DNA of 64,000 nucleotides from Bacillus sp. PAMC26568 (GCF_014235785.1 NZ_CP060137.1:3162001-3226000); one strand, 5' to 3'; numbered from the stretch's first letter, positions 9,643-18,169 are shown. Numbers and translations: made by a program. The notes: a model not told the origin generated them from the sequence alone.

Positions 9643-9764
9643 CCTTTTCCTCCTGAACATGGTTTAATGGACATCTGCTATTCTTACGACCTATTTACTA
9701 GAGTAGCGTGAAAACCATGTCGGAAACTATCAGATTTTTGTAATTTTTTCGTATTGGTTTTGTA

Positions 9765-9793
9765 AAGAAAAAACACCTATGGGAACTAGGTGC
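9765..9793 (-). terminator. Terminator of the GntR-ABC-sigma operon
   Basis: CACCTA / TAGGTG stem around a short loop with a T-rich run on the minus strand, right after the sigma gene stop. Confidence 0.7.
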
Positions 9794-9798
9794 TTTCA

Positions 9799-10311
9799 TT
9801 AAAATGCAGCTTTTATCTGTTTTCTGGCCCGATGAATTTTTGTTTTAACAGTTGATGTGTTCAAAGAAAGAAAATCAGCGATTTCATGATCTTTCATTTC
9901 AAAAAATAGTTTTAAGATCATGATCTCACGATAATCAGATTTAAGGGTATTAATAACATATTGCGTTTTTTCTTTTAATAAGGAATAGTCGATTCTATCC
10001 TCTATTCGCTCCCCTTGATCGGCCAGAGTCAAATAGTCATCTTCAATTGAAACCTCATTTCTCTTTTTTCTTATAAATAAATCAATGGCTGTTCTCCTTG
10101 CAATTGCAGATAGCCAATTCTTAAGCTTTTCTTTTTCGAATAACGTATCCATTTTCAGAAAAGCCTTTAGAAAGGTTTCCTGGGCAATATCTTCAGACAG
10201 ATGAGGATCTCTCGTTATACGCAGGGCTATGCGATAAACAGATGAATAATAGCACTGGTAAATATCATTAAAATAAATTTGTTCGTATTTCAGTGCTGCT
10301 TCTGCGGGCAT
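9799..10311 (-). CDS. ECF-family sigma factor, last gene of an ABC transporter operon
   Basis: A 170-residue sigma-70-family protein with region 2 (HLSEDIAQETFLKAFLKMDT, near residues 36-56) and region 4 (MKDHEIADFLSLNTSTVKTK at the C-terminus). It lies 24 bases after the ABC permease in a four-gene operon headed by a GntR repressor. No anti-sigma gene follows, because a terminator comes directly after the stop. That makes control by the upstream membrane protein or by transcription level alone possible, but this is inference. An ATG with GGGTGAAAG upstream fixes the start. Confidence 0.85.
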   Translation of the reverse strand: MPAEAALKYEQIYFNDIYQCYYSSVYRIALRITRDPHLSEDIAQETFLKAFLKMDTLFEKEKLKNWLSAIARRTAIDLFIRKKRNEVSIEDDYLTLADQGERIEDRIDYSLLKEKTQYVINTLKSDYREIMILKLFFEMKDHEIADFLSLNTSTVKTKIHRARKQIKAAF

Positions 10312-10335
10312 GATAATCTTTCACCCATCTTTCAA

Positions 10336-12294
10336 TTAATCTAGTTTTGTTCTGATAAAATCTGGAGCGGCATCTCCTGAAAAACTTCCGATATCATGAA
10401 AGTCATTTCCTTTATAAATAACGGCAATCATGTATAAGCCGTCGGAATCCCATTGAAAAGCATCTAGGCTTTCCTGAATCTCACTTTTATTTTCTAGTTT
10501 TATCCCGTTGCTTTCCATCGTGCTAATGATAGTTTCAACATCCATATTGAGAAGATCCTCTTGATTGTGTCTATCATTTTTCATCACCCACACATGTGAA
10601 ACATCATCGGCATTTATTGTCGCCAAGTCAAATAATTTTTTATCTTTAAGCCATTGATTCACTGTTTTATATGAATTCTTTAATGTCAGATGAATTGATT
10701 TATTATTCGCAAGCAGAACTTCGATACTAGATTCTAATGCAGAAGAAGTTTCGGTTTCTTCATATGTTTCACTATAAATATCATCTTTTATTAACTTGAT
10801 CGCTTCTTGAATGTCTTTTTCGTCAGTTATTGATGCACCATCTTGAAGTGAATCTCTATGTGAGTAAATCGAAATCTTGTCAACATCATCAGGATCAATT
10901 GTTACGATCTCGTTATGCATTTCTTTATATTCCTCCGATTCAACAATCGGCTTGTACAATGATGCATAGTCATCAATATTTGAAATCAAATATTCTCTTA
11001 CAATCTGTTTCCCGGAATGCAATTCATAGATGAAAAATGCGGAACGGCTAAAACGAGATGCACTCTGATTACGTTCATCATTTTCTAAGATTTCCTTGTG
11101 AAGATTCTGAACCGTTTCAATGTTTTCTTCCTCTTCAAAAAAACGAACGTTTGGATCATCCATATAAGAATATGGGCTATCTCCAAAGTAAACTTTCTTT
11201 ATTTCACTTGTCTGCGGCAATCTTTTTTCGAATCCAGTTACATCAAGCTGAAACACTCCAAATATTCCAATCATCACAGCAGAGAAGAGAAAATAGCCTT
11301 TAATTGATTTGAACACTCTCCATGATTTTTGCAACACCATTTCGGCAATAAAGTAGCCGAATAAGGAACCCGCTGCATATCCAAAGATCCGCCATATCCA
11401 ATGACCCTGTGTTTCTCCAAAATACGTACCGCCCAATAGCATGAAGCAGAAGGCTGTTCCATATTTGAAAACAGGGATTACGCCGCTAAATACAAATGCT
11501 TCTGATACTCTCTCAAGCTTTCTGTTTTTATAAAGATAAATGGATAATACATAAAATAAGATGATCGCAGCAATGTAAATTAACACTTGCACAATTGATA
11601 AAACTTCATGGTTGATATTAATCAAAAAAGTGATGGGTGATGCTTTCTCTATACTGAGTTTCAAAGAATAATCCCTTGAAAAACCATACAAGAAAAAGTT
11701 CACCTGATAGAATAGGAGATACATAATTCCCGCAGGAAATAATAGAAAAATATACGTTAAGACTCCCTGCACAGCCGAAATTCCCGTTAGAACTCCAATA
11801 AAGACTGTGGCAAAAAAGAATAGCAGATTAAATAGAATGCTCACACCTGTCCAATAAAAAATATCTCCTAGACTATAATACATGTCCAAATGGAATAGAA
11901 GATGCAGTCCAAGCATAAATAAAGCTATCAATAAAACAGGGATGACCAGAAAAGCAATTCCCATAACAACATAATGATGAAAAACCTTCTCCCTTTTCAC
12001 TGGTAAACTATGAATCAGATCAGCTGATTGCTTAACCATAAAATAGCGGAATAGAAACACTCCCAACAAAACAGGTACAGCAATCAGCAGCATGATCTGC
12101 ACCTCAATCAAGAGAGAAAATAGATTATCCAGCCTAGCAGGGATTGCATTTTGCTGGTCACTGGTAAAAATCATGATCATTGATAACGGCAAGGCAAAAA
12201 ATAATCCTAATAAATACAGCGCCGCAATCCAGCCATTGCTCCTGAGAATTTGAGTAAGCAATTCTCTATTAAACAAGGATGTTGTTGACATCAT
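10336..12294 (-). CDS. ABC-2 permease with large C-terminal soluble domain
   Basis: About 652 residues. The first ~365 contain nine or so membrane helices, beginning FNRELLTQILRSNGWIAALY, an ABC-2 arrangement like YtrC/YtrD. The remaining ~290 residues are hydrophilic, with many Asp/Glu, and resemble the DUF6449-type tail found on some Bacillus permeases. The start at 12294 (MMSTTSLF) sits behind GGGGGGTG; the longer frame to 12315 lacks a site. It overlaps the ATPase gene by 26 bases, which points to coupled translation. Presumed role: export or envelope sensing together with the upstream ATPase. Confidence 0.8.
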   Translation of the reverse strand: MMSTTSLFNRELLTQILRSNGWIAALYLLGLFFALPLSMIMIFTSDQQNAIPARLDNLFSLLIEVQIMLLIAVPVLLGVFLFRYFMVKQSADLIHSLPVKREKVFHHYVVMGIAFLVIPVLLIALFMLGLHLLFHLDMYYSLGDIFYWTGVSILFNLLFFFATVFIGVLTGISAVQGVLTYIFLLFPAGIMYLLFYQVNFFLYGFSRDYSLKLSIEKASPITFLININHEVLSIVQVLIYIAAIILFYVLSIYLYKNRKLERVSEAFVFSGVIPVFKYGTAFCFMLLGGTYFGETQGHWIWRIFGYAAGSLFGYFIAEMVLQKSWRVFKSIKGYFLFSAVMIGIFGVFQLDVTGFEKRLPQTSEIKKVYFGDSPYSYMDDPNVRFFEEEENIETVQNLHKEILENDERNQSASRFSRSAFFIYELHSGKQIVREYLISNIDDYASLYKPIVESEEYKEMHNEIVTIDPDDVDKISIYSHRDSLQDGASITDEKDIQEAIKLIKDDIYSETYEETETSSALESSIEVLLANNKSIHLTLKNSYKTVNQWLKDKKLFDLATINADDVSHVWVMKNDRHNQEDLLNMDVETIISTMESNGIKLENKSEIQESLDAFQWDSDGLYMIAVIYKGNDFHDIGSFSGDAAPDFIRTKLD

Positions 12295-13168
12295 AGCCTG
12301 CACCCCCCATTTCATAAATAAATATTTCTTCTAAAGTAAGCGGCAAAAGATCAAAAATGATTGGCTGAAATTCTTTTATATGCGCTGACACCGCTTCTTC
12401 TTTTCCTCTGATAATAAATAAAAAGACACTTCCGCGTTTTTCTTTGTATACAACATCAAGACCATCCAGCCAGTTTGAAGGTAATTCATTTCTGAAGGAA
12501 ACTTGAATTTTATGATGATCTGATTTAAGATCATCGATTTCTTTTTCAAGAAGCAGGCTTCCTCTATGTAAAATACCAATATGATCGCACAAATCCTCAA
12601 TTTCCCTTAAATTATGCGAAGATATTAAAACCGTCATTTCACGTTCTGCTACGTCTTGAATAATTAAATTCTTAACAATTTTTCTCATCACCGGATCAAG
12701 ACCATCAATTGGTTCATCCAAAATAAGCACATCTGGCATCGTTGACATTGCAAGCCAGAATGCAACTTGTCTTTGCATACCTTTTGAAAAGGATTGAATC
12801 TTTTTATTGACGTCAATTTTAAAAACGTCCCCTAAACGGGTAAACCGTTCCTGATTCCAGTTTTCATACGTATGCTGATAAAATTTAGCCATTTGTTTAA
12901 TTGTATATTGTGAGAAAAAGTGCGGATAATCCGGAATAAAAAACAGGCGATTTTTCATTTCTAGATTTTCATATACATGATTGCCATTGATTGAAATTTC
13001 TCCTGTGTCCTGCTTTAGAATGCCTGCAATCATTCGCAGCAATGTCGTTTTCCCTGCACCATTTGATCCAAGAAGTCCATAAATGGATCCTTTTTTCACC
13101 TGAAGTGTGACATCCTCCACTGCTTCAATATCCTTAAATCTTTTTTTAACATTACTTAGGTGAATCAC
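12269..13168 (-). CDS. ABC transporter ATP-binding protein (YtrB-like)
   Basis: A 299-residue ATPase with Walker A (GSNGAGKTT, residues ~34-42), a degenerate signature (SFSKGMQRQV), Walker B (VLILDEPIDGLD) and H-loop (ISSHNL). A YtrB-like exporter ATPase encoded right after a YtrA-like GntR repressor is a familiar Bacillus arrangement, linked in B. subtilis to cell-wall antibiotic stress. It overlaps the repressor gene by 17 bases and the permease gene by 26, so the complex is made as a unit. Confidence 0.88.
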   Translation of the reverse strand: MIHLSNVKKRFKDIEAVEDVTLQVKKGSIYGLLGSNGAGKTTLLRMIAGILKQDTGEISINGNHVYENLEMKNRLFFIPDYPHFFSQYTIKQMAKFYQHTYENWNQERFTRLGDVFKIDVNKKIQSFSKGMQRQVAFWLAMSTMPDVLILDEPIDGLDPVMRKIVKNLIIQDVAEREMTVLISSHNLREIEDLCDHIGILHRGSLLLEKEIDDLKSDHHKIQVSFRNELPSNWLDGLDVVYKEKRGSVFLFIIRGKEEAVSAHIKEFQPIIFDLLPLTLEEIFIYEMGGAGYDVNNILV

Positions 13169-13550
13169 TTGAATGCCCTCCTCCGCTTATCTGATTGATC
13201 GTAAAAATAAACTGCTGCAGCTCATCTACTGTCATTCCTAAAGAAATAGCTTCAGCTACAAGCCTTTCAAGCTCAGCCATAACACTATTCAGCTTCTCTA
13301 ATTTTGACCGCTCACTCGATAAGCTGACAAAGCTGCCCTTACCCTTGATCGAATATATATATCCTAGACTTTCAAGCTCGCGATAGGCTCTTTGAATCGT
13401 GTTTGGATTAATTGTCAGCTGCTGGGCAAGTGTCCTGACAGAAGGAAGCTGTTCATCCACACTCAGCACCTCGCTGATAATCAGCTCAACGAACCTCTCC
13501 ACCAGCTGTTCATAAATTGGTTTTCTATTTCTTGGATCGAGATCAAACAT
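13152..13550 (-). CDS. GntR-family repressor, YtrA subfamily
   Basis: About 132 residues: an N-terminal winged helix (PIYEQLVERFVELI, then LPSVRTLAQQLTINPNTIQR) and a short C-terminal helical part (MAELERLVAEAISLGMTVDE), the compact YtrA form without a large effector domain. The start at 13550 (MFDLDPRNRKPI) has GGGAGG six bases upstream; the longer frame to 13574 has none. It heads the operon and very likely represses it through the inverted repeat at 13585-13609. Confidence 0.88.
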   Translation of the reverse strand: MFDLDPRNRKPIYEQLVERFVELIISEVLSVDEQLPSVRTLAQQLTINPNTIQRAYRELESLGYIYSIKGKGSFVSLSSERSKLEKLNSVMAELERLVAEAISLGMTVDELQQFIFTINQISGGGHSSDSPK

Positions 13551-13584
13551 ATCCGCCCTCCCAACTTCTTTCAAAATCGTATCT

Positions 13585-13609
13585 ACTGTATTAATATGAT
13601 TAGTACAGT
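13585..13609 (-). promoter_or_regulatory. YtrA-type operator
   Basis: An inverted repeat ACTGTA-N13-TACAGT; 20 of 25 positions are symmetric. Geometry matches the B. subtilis YtrA site (AGTGTA-N13-TACACT). It lies just downstream of the -10, over the expected transcription start. Confidence 0.8.
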
Positions 13610-13611
13610 TA

Positions 13612-13640
13612 ATTATATGCTAAGTTCTTCCATATGAAAA
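13612..13640 (-). promoter_or_regulatory. Sigma-A-like promoter of the GntR-ABC-sigma operon
   Basis: On the minus strand TTTTCA (13640-13635), 17 bases, TATAAT (13617-13612). The perfect -10 borders the operator. Confidence 0.65.
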
Positions 13641-13750
13641 GGAAAGTTTTTATTAAGTTTTTATAAAGAAAAGGCTCATTTCTAAGGTGCGTTCAACGTT
13701 ATTAATATGCTTTAGGACGAATACCTGAAATCTATATGTGAAAAACAGTC

Positions 13751-13798
13751 AAAAAAAGAGAGATACCATTCTCATAAAAATGCAGAATGCTATCTCTC
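13751..13798 (-). terminator. Terminator of the vgb-like gene
   Basis: A stem formed by AGAGATAGCATTCT and AGAATGGTATCTCT with seven Ts on the minus strand, directly after the stop at 13804. Confidence 0.8.
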
Positions 13799-13803
13799 AA
13801 AGT

Positions 13804-14694
13804 TCAGCCTTTTCTAATCAATTTTCCAATTTGATTGCATTCTTCTGCAAACCAAATGGCACCGTCCTTTCCAAGTACAATTCCGTGAGGCTCAGCATTG
13901 TCAGTCGGAATCTGAAACTCTTCAATAATCCCTTCAGTTGTGATTCTCCCAATTTTATTGCTCCCCCACTCAGTGAACCATAAATCGTTATTTTTTCCAG
14001 CAGTAATCGCATGAGGCTTTGCATTTTCTGTTGGTAGTTTATATTCTTTTATATCTCCAGAGACTGTAATTCTGCCAATCTGGTTTCCTGTTATTTCAGT
14101 AAACCATAGTGCACCATCAGGACCATTTGTTATTCCCACTGGACCTGCTTTTGCAGTTGGTATCTCGTATTCTGTGATCTCGCCATCCAATGTAATTCTT
14201 CCAATCTTATTTCCTTGATTTTCAGTAAACCAGAGGGCTCCATCTGAACCCGCAACAATAAAAGATGGAAACGCTCCTGGAAAAGGTAATGCAGCCTCTT
14301 TGAAATCTCCTGATGCTGACAGTCCGCTAATCTTGTTGCCTGTCAGTTCAGTGAACCAAATGGCTCCATCAGGTCCTTCTGTTATACCGTATGGGCCTGA
14401 TTGGCTGCTTGGCAATGAATACTCCGTTATCTCACCTTCCATAGACAATTTCGCAATTTTATCTGCTTTATATTCCGTAAACCATAAATGCCCATCTGAT
14501 CCAGCTGTGATGACTGAAAGACCAGCATCTGACGTTGGGACTTCGAACTCTTGAATTACTCCTGCATCAGAAACTCTCCCTATCCGATTTCCTTTATTTT
14601 CAGTAAACCAAAGAGACCCGTCCAGACCGGCTGTTATGCTATTAGGACCTGAGTCTGGGTGAGGAAGGGGGAATTCTTGGAATTTTAATTTCAT
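13804..14694 (-). CDS. vgb: Virginiamycin B lyase homologue (seven-bladed propeller)
   Basis: A 296-residue protein built of seven repeats (GITxGPDGALWFTExxGNKIGRI), as in Vgb, which opens type B streptogramins by an elimination at the ester bond. By alignment from memory with the staphylococcal enzyme, the catalytic set His228 (KPHAIT), Glu268 and His270 (AEPHGI), and the last glutamate (FAEECNQIG, Glu285 here) is retained. The N-terminal Tyr18 appears to be Asn (SGPNSI). The residue pattern fits a true lyase rather than a generic propeller. AAAGGAGG stands 11 bases upstream of the ATG. It is monocistronic between terminators. Confidence 0.82.
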   Translation of the reverse strand: MKLKFQEFPLPHPDSGPNSITAGLDGSLWFTENKGNRIGRVSDAGVIQEFEVPTSDAGLSVITAGSDGHLWFTEYKADKIAKLSMEGEITEYSLPSSQSGPYGITEGPDGAIWFTELTGNKISGLSASGDFKEAALPFPGAFPSFIVAGSDGALWFTENQGNKIGRITLDGEITEYEIPTAKAGPVGITNGPDGALWFTEITGNQIGRITVSGDIKEYKLPTENAKPHAITAGKNNDLWFTEWGSNKIGRITTEGIIEEFQIPTDNAEPHGIVLGKDGAIWFAEECNQIGKLIRKG

Positions 14695-14752
14695 ATAAGC
14701 TTTAGCCTCCTTTATATATTAATTTGTTTTAATCCCCTTTTTTCCTTCAATA

Positions 14753-14780
14753 AAAAAGAATTGCCAGCAGCAATTCTTTT
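14753..14780 (-). terminator. Terminator of the TRAP transporter operon
   Basis: AAAGAATTGCTGCTGGCAATTCTTTTTT on the minus strand: an AGAATTGC/GCAATTCT stem with a T-run, about 65 bases after the large permease stop. Confidence 0.75.
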
Positions 14781-14843
14781 CAACAAAATATTTTTATAAA
14801 TAGAAGCTGATAATAATAGATCCATTAAAGCAGATAATTTTCT

Positions 14844-16124
14844 TTACAAAGTAGTTAAAAACATTGAAATAGCAGGAATATAAGTAATAAGGAGCAAATC
14901 AAACACCATGATTAGGATAAAAGGAACGATTGAACGAATGAGTTTATCATACGATACATTGGCAATCCCTTGAACGATGAATAGATCTAAACCAACAGGG
15001 GGGGTGATGAGTCCTATTGAAAGATTTACGACCATAACTACTCCAAAAAAGATAGGATCAATTCCTACTGCTAAAGCAATTGGCAATAAAAGAGGAGTAA
15101 GGATCGTGATGGCTGCTGAAGCATTCAAAAAACAACCTGCAATAAAGAATATGATGTTAAATAGAAGTAAAATGATGTACTTATTCTCAGAGAATGCTGT
15201 AACAAGCCCTGCAAGCACCTGAGGTATTTGTTCAGCTGTCAGCAGCCAGCCGAATAGATTGGCTGCTGCAATGATAAACACAACCATAGCTGTCATTTTT
15301 GCTGCATTCAGAAATGATTCCGGTACGTCTTTCCATTCCATATCTTTATACACAAACTTATTTAAAATAAAAGCATAAGCAGCTGCGACAGCTCCTGCTT
15401 CAGTCGGTGTAAAGATTCCTCCTCGAATACCTAGTATAATTATCAAAGGAAGCATTAAAGCTAATATTCCATCTATGAAAGCCTTCCGGAAAGAAGTAAA
15501 TTCAAATTTTCCCATTTCTTCAGAATACCTTTTCTTTTTCGTGATCCAGTAGTTTAACATCATAATTGAAATACCAATTAATATACCTGGGATAATTCCA
15601 GCAGTAAAAAGATCTCCAATTGAAACTCCTGCTGTTACACCATAAACAATCATTGGTATCGAAGGGGGAATAACGACTGCGATTGTACCGGCACTGGCTA
15701 CAGTAGCGGCGGCAAATCCTTTATCATACCCTTTTTCTTCCATCATAGGAATCATCATTTTACCAACAGCTGCCGTATCTGCTGCCCCTGAACCAGAAAT
15801 GCCTGCAAAGAACATACTTGTTAATGTAGACACTTGCGCTAAACCTGCTCTAATCCACCCAACAGTCGCAAAGGCAAAACCCGCAATTCTTTTGCCCATG
15901 CTTCCTGACATCATAAATTCTCCAGTGAGCATGAAAAATGGAATGGCCAAAAGCGGGAAAGAATCTACAGATGTTAACATGCGCTGCGGTACAACTTCAA
16001 GAGGTATATAATAAACACTAGATATAAATCCTGCAATGGACGCCCATATTAAAGATATTGCAATTGGAACACCTAATATCATTAAGAAGAACAAAACCGC
16101 AATTACGATAATACCTACTGTCAT
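14844..16124 (-). CDS. TRAP transporter large permease (DctM type)
   Basis: A 426-residue membrane protein of the DctM/SiaM family with about twelve helices. Hallmarks are GVPIAISLIWAS near the start, AGISGSGAADTAAVG (residues ~110-124) and VNLSIGLITPPVGLDLF near the C-terminus. With DctQ and DctP it forms a sodium-driven importer for a carboxylate or sulfonate acid. It is the last gene of the three-gene operon, 18 bases after dctQ. The neighbouring genes suggest 3-sulfolactate as substrate; that is inferred from context, not read from the protein. Confidence 0.9.
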   Translation of the reverse strand: MTVGIIVIAVLFFLMILGVPIAISLIWASIAGFISSVYYIPLEVVPQRMLTSVDSFPLLAIPFFMLTGEFMMSGSMGKRIAGFAFATVGWIRAGLAQVSTLTSMFFAGISGSGAADTAAVGKMMIPMMEEKGYDKGFAAATVASAGTIAVVIPPSIPMIVYGVTAGVSIGDLFTAGIIPGILIGISIMMLNYWITKKKRYSEEMGKFEFTSFRKAFIDGILALMLPLIIILGIRGGIFTPTEAGAVAAAYAFILNKFVYKDMEWKDVPESFLNAAKMTAMVVFIIAAANLFGWLLTAEQIPQVLAGLVTAFSENKYIILLLFNIIFFIAGCFLNASAAITILTPLLLPIALAVGIDPIFFGVVMVVNLSIGLITPPVGLDLFIVQGIANVSYDKLIRSIVPFILIMVFDLLLITYIPAISMFLTTL

Positions 16125-16142
16125 TCAGGACCTCCTCCTCTC

Positions 16143-16718
16143 TCAAACAATGTTTGTGTTCTCTTTCATAATCTCTTTAGCAGTAACATGGATTTTACTT
16201 GATTTAGCAACAAAAATTTCACATAGATTGTTTGCGGAATGCACCAGACATATTACTGAGAAAACTAACACAGTGCCATAGATAAATGACATATTAAGAC
16301 TCATAGAAGGAGAAATTTGCTGACTGGTAAATCTTAGAATGCTAGAACCATAGAACATTAAAAAGATAAAAAGAGAAGAGTTTACGATTTCTACAAATCC
16401 TGATAATCTTATTCGCCACTTTTCAGATAAGTAACTGTAAAAAATCTCTACTTTTGCATGGCCATTATTTTTATATACAATTCCAATCCCAAGAAAAACG
16501 ATCCATACAAATAGATACCGAATCAGCTCTTCAATCCAAGTTAGGTTAAAAATAGAAAAGTCGATCATCGGCAAAGAATTATTAACAAACGAACTTTGCA
16601 GAACAAAACGCGAGAATACTTGATATACAGTAGCAACAAATGCTATTACAAATAACGAGATAATAATAAATCGGCTTATCTGATCAATTTTATGGCTTAG
16701 TTCTTTTAATGCCTCCAT
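16143..16718 (-). CDS. TRAP transporter small permease (DctQ type)
   Basis: A 191-residue protein with four membrane helices and the DctQ signature TWIEELIRYLFVWIVFLGIG (residues ~55-74) followed by NNGHAKVEIFYSYLS. It partners the large permease in the membrane. It lies 15 bases after the binding-protein gene and has a GAGGGGGT site upstream of its ATG. It belongs to the same leader-controlled operon as dctP. Confidence 0.9.
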   Translation of the reverse strand: MEALKELSHKIDQISRFIIISLFVIAFVATVYQVFSRFVLQSSFVNNSLPMIDFSIFNLTWIEELIRYLFVWIVFLGIGIVYKNNGHAKVEIFYSYLSEKWRIRLSGFVEIVNSSLFIFLMFYGSSILRFTSQQISPSMSLNMSFIYGTVLVFSVICLVHSANNLCEIFVAKSSKIHVTAKEIMKENTNIV

Positions 16719-16733
16719 CCTGTTAACCCCCTC

Positions 16734-17729
16734 TTATTTTAATTTATCAATTTCTTTGAATAATTCTTTTCCAATTGAGGCTTCAAACTCTTTATAAACA
16801 GGCTTAACTGCATTTCTGAACGATTCTAAATCAGGATTTTCTTCAATTTGCATCTCACTTTTCCTAAGCTCATCCAATAATTCACTTTCTTCCTCTAATG
16901 CTACTTTTCTTTCATATTTAATCGCTTCTTGTGAAGATTCTTCTATGATGGTTTGAAGTTCAGGCGGTAATGTATCGAAGGTTGTTTTACTCATCAGGAA
17001 TATGGCAGCATCATAATTATGCGCACTTAGTGTCAGATAACCTTGAACCTCATGCAGTTTATTCAAGTAAATTTGTGCAAGCGGGTTCTCCTGTCCATCA
17101 ACTACTTTTTGCTCAAGTGCTGTGTACAGCTCTCCAAATGGTACTGGAACAGGTGTCGATCCAAGAGATTTGACAAATGAGATATAAGGCGGAGACTCCT
17201 GCACTCTCAGTTTCATGTTGGATGCATCCTCACTCGTTTTAATTGGTTTCTTATTGTTTGTAAGATGCCTCCAGCCATTTTCCATATATCCTAAATTGAT
17301 CAGTCCTTTACTTTGCAAATCATCCGCAATATCTTTGCCAATAGAACCATCAAGAACCCGGAATGCATGCTCTCGGCTTTCAAATAAATAGGGCAAATTC
17401 AAAATGTTAAATTTCGGGGCAAAATTAGTTACTGGTGCAACAGATCCAATATGAAAGTGAATAGATCCAATTTGGGCGCCTTCAATCTGATCTCTTCCAT
17501 TTCCAAGCTGACTGCTCGGAAAGATGTCAATTTGTATTCTGCCTTCAGATTTTTTTTCAACTAATTCTTTAAACTTTAGGGCACCTTTTTGATATGGATG
17601 AGTTTCTGTCTGTAAATGGCCCAGTCTAAGGACATACTCTGCAGACGGTTTATTGCCTGCTGCAGCATTTGAACAGCCGGTGGCAGTCAGTAAAGCAATA
17701 ACAAGAAATAGATAAAAAAATCCTTTCAC
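16734..17729 (-). CDS. TRAP transporter substrate-binding lipoprotein (DctP type)
   Basis: A 331-residue lipoprotein: signal peptide MKGFFYLFLVIALLTATGCS with the lipobox TATG-Cys19, then a DctP fold with LRLGHLQTETHPYQKGALKF, and the carboxylate-binding region LKLRVQESPPYI-like (MKLRVQESPPYIS, with the conserved Arg). The Arg that binds an acid group in this family is present. The start is GTG with GGGGGG six bases upstream. It heads the TRAP operon and should capture the acid substrate outside the membrane. The likely ligand is sulfolactate, by neighbourhood. Confidence 0.88.
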   Translation of the reverse strand: MKGFFYLFLVIALLTATGCSNAAAGNKPSAEYVLRLGHLQTETHPYQKGALKFKELVEKKSEGRIQIDIFPSSQLGNGRDQIEGAQIGSIHFHIGSVAPVTNFAPKFNILNLPYLFESREHAFRVLDGSIGKDIADDLQSKGLINLGYMENGWRHLTNNKKPIKTSEDASNMKLRVQESPPYISFVKSLGSTPVPVPFGELYTALEQKVVDGQENPLAQIYLNKLHEVQGYLTLSAHNYDAAIFLMSKTTFDTLPPELQTIIEESSQEAIKYERKVALEEESELLDELRKSEMQIEENPDLESFRNAVKPVYKEFEASIGKELFKEIDKLK

Positions 17730-17750
17730 AATAATCCCCCCTCATGATTA

Positions 17751-17764
17751 TGTAAGCACTTACA
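17751..17764 (-). promoter_or_regulatory. Candidate cre (CcpA) site
   Basis: TGTAAGCACTTACA fits TGWAANCGNTNWCA at 13 of 14 positions; the central CG is CA. It lies between the promoter and the dctP start, where a CcpA roadblock would act. Confidence 0.5.
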
Positions 17765-17874
17765 AAATAACCAACCCCATAATTCAGAGATTTTCATTTT
17801 AAATAGTTTCCTGTTGTAAATCTGATATAAAATTGGTGGATAGCTGATTGCAAATATTAAAATGAAAACCATTT

Positions 17875-17901
17875 TGCAGGATCATTTAAATAGATCCTGC
17901 A
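17875..17901 (-). promoter_or_regulatory. Leader hairpin of the TRAP operon
   Basis: TGCAGGATC and GATCCTGCA form a perfect 9-bp stem with a 9-base loop in the leader RNA. There is no adjacent U-run, so it is not a simple terminator. It overlaps the small leader frame at 17882-17902 almost exactly. Confidence 0.6.
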
Positions 17902-17902
17902 T
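17882..17902 (-). CDS. Putative six-codon leader peptide (uORF)
   Basis: ATG-CAG-GAT-CTA-TTT-AAA-TGA reads MQDLFK. It is preceded by AGGAGGAG (17919-17912) at proper spacing, a stronger ribosome site than many genes here have. Its start and stop codons fall inside the two arms of the leader hairpin, so a translating ribosome would disrupt the stem. Whether it is translated is unknown. Confidence 0.4.
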   Translation of the reverse strand: MQDLFK

Positions 17903-17937
17903 TCTTTCACACTCCTCCTGCTACTTTTGACGCATTT

Positions 17938-17958
17938 GTGGTAGAGTGACCCAACCAT
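17938..17958 (-). promoter_or_regulatory. Sulfolactate-cluster operator, TRAP operon copy
   Basis: A copy of the 21-base palindrome TTGGTTG-N7-CAACCAA found five times in this cluster. The half-site AGTGACCCAACCA is intact and the other half keeps five of seven bases. Confidence 0.7.
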
Positions 17959-17967
17959 ATTAACTAA

Positions 17968-17996
17968 AGTTAAACACACACTGAATTAAAATGCAA
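17968..17996 (-). promoter_or_regulatory. Promoter of the TRAP operon
   Basis: TTGCAT (17996-17991), 17 bases, TTAACT (17973-17968) on the minus strand, nine bases before the operator. This is the same layout as the other four promoters of the cluster. Confidence 0.55.
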
Positions 17997-18132
17997 CTAT
18001 ATTTTAAATATTCAGTTAATAAAAACTCTAAAAGCAATTAAAAAAACTTCTTACATCCAAATTAAAGATTTATTTCTTTTTTTATTTATTAAACCAAATC
18101 ATAAAATGTCCTGTTCATTCTCTAAAATAATG

Positions 18133-18161
18133 TTGATTCAGTTTGTAAAAAGTGGTTTAAT
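18133..18161 (+). promoter_or_regulatory. Promoter of the YeiH-family exporter gene
   Basis: TTGATT (18133-18138), 17 bases, TTTAAT (18156-18161), then eight bases to the operator at 18170. Confidence 0.65.
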
Positions 18162-18169
18162 AATATTAA

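Noticed and set aside
17875..17901. Leader hairpin as a plain terminator of the TRAP operon
   Set aside because: There is no U-run right after the stem on the minus strand, and dctP would lose its only visible promoter.
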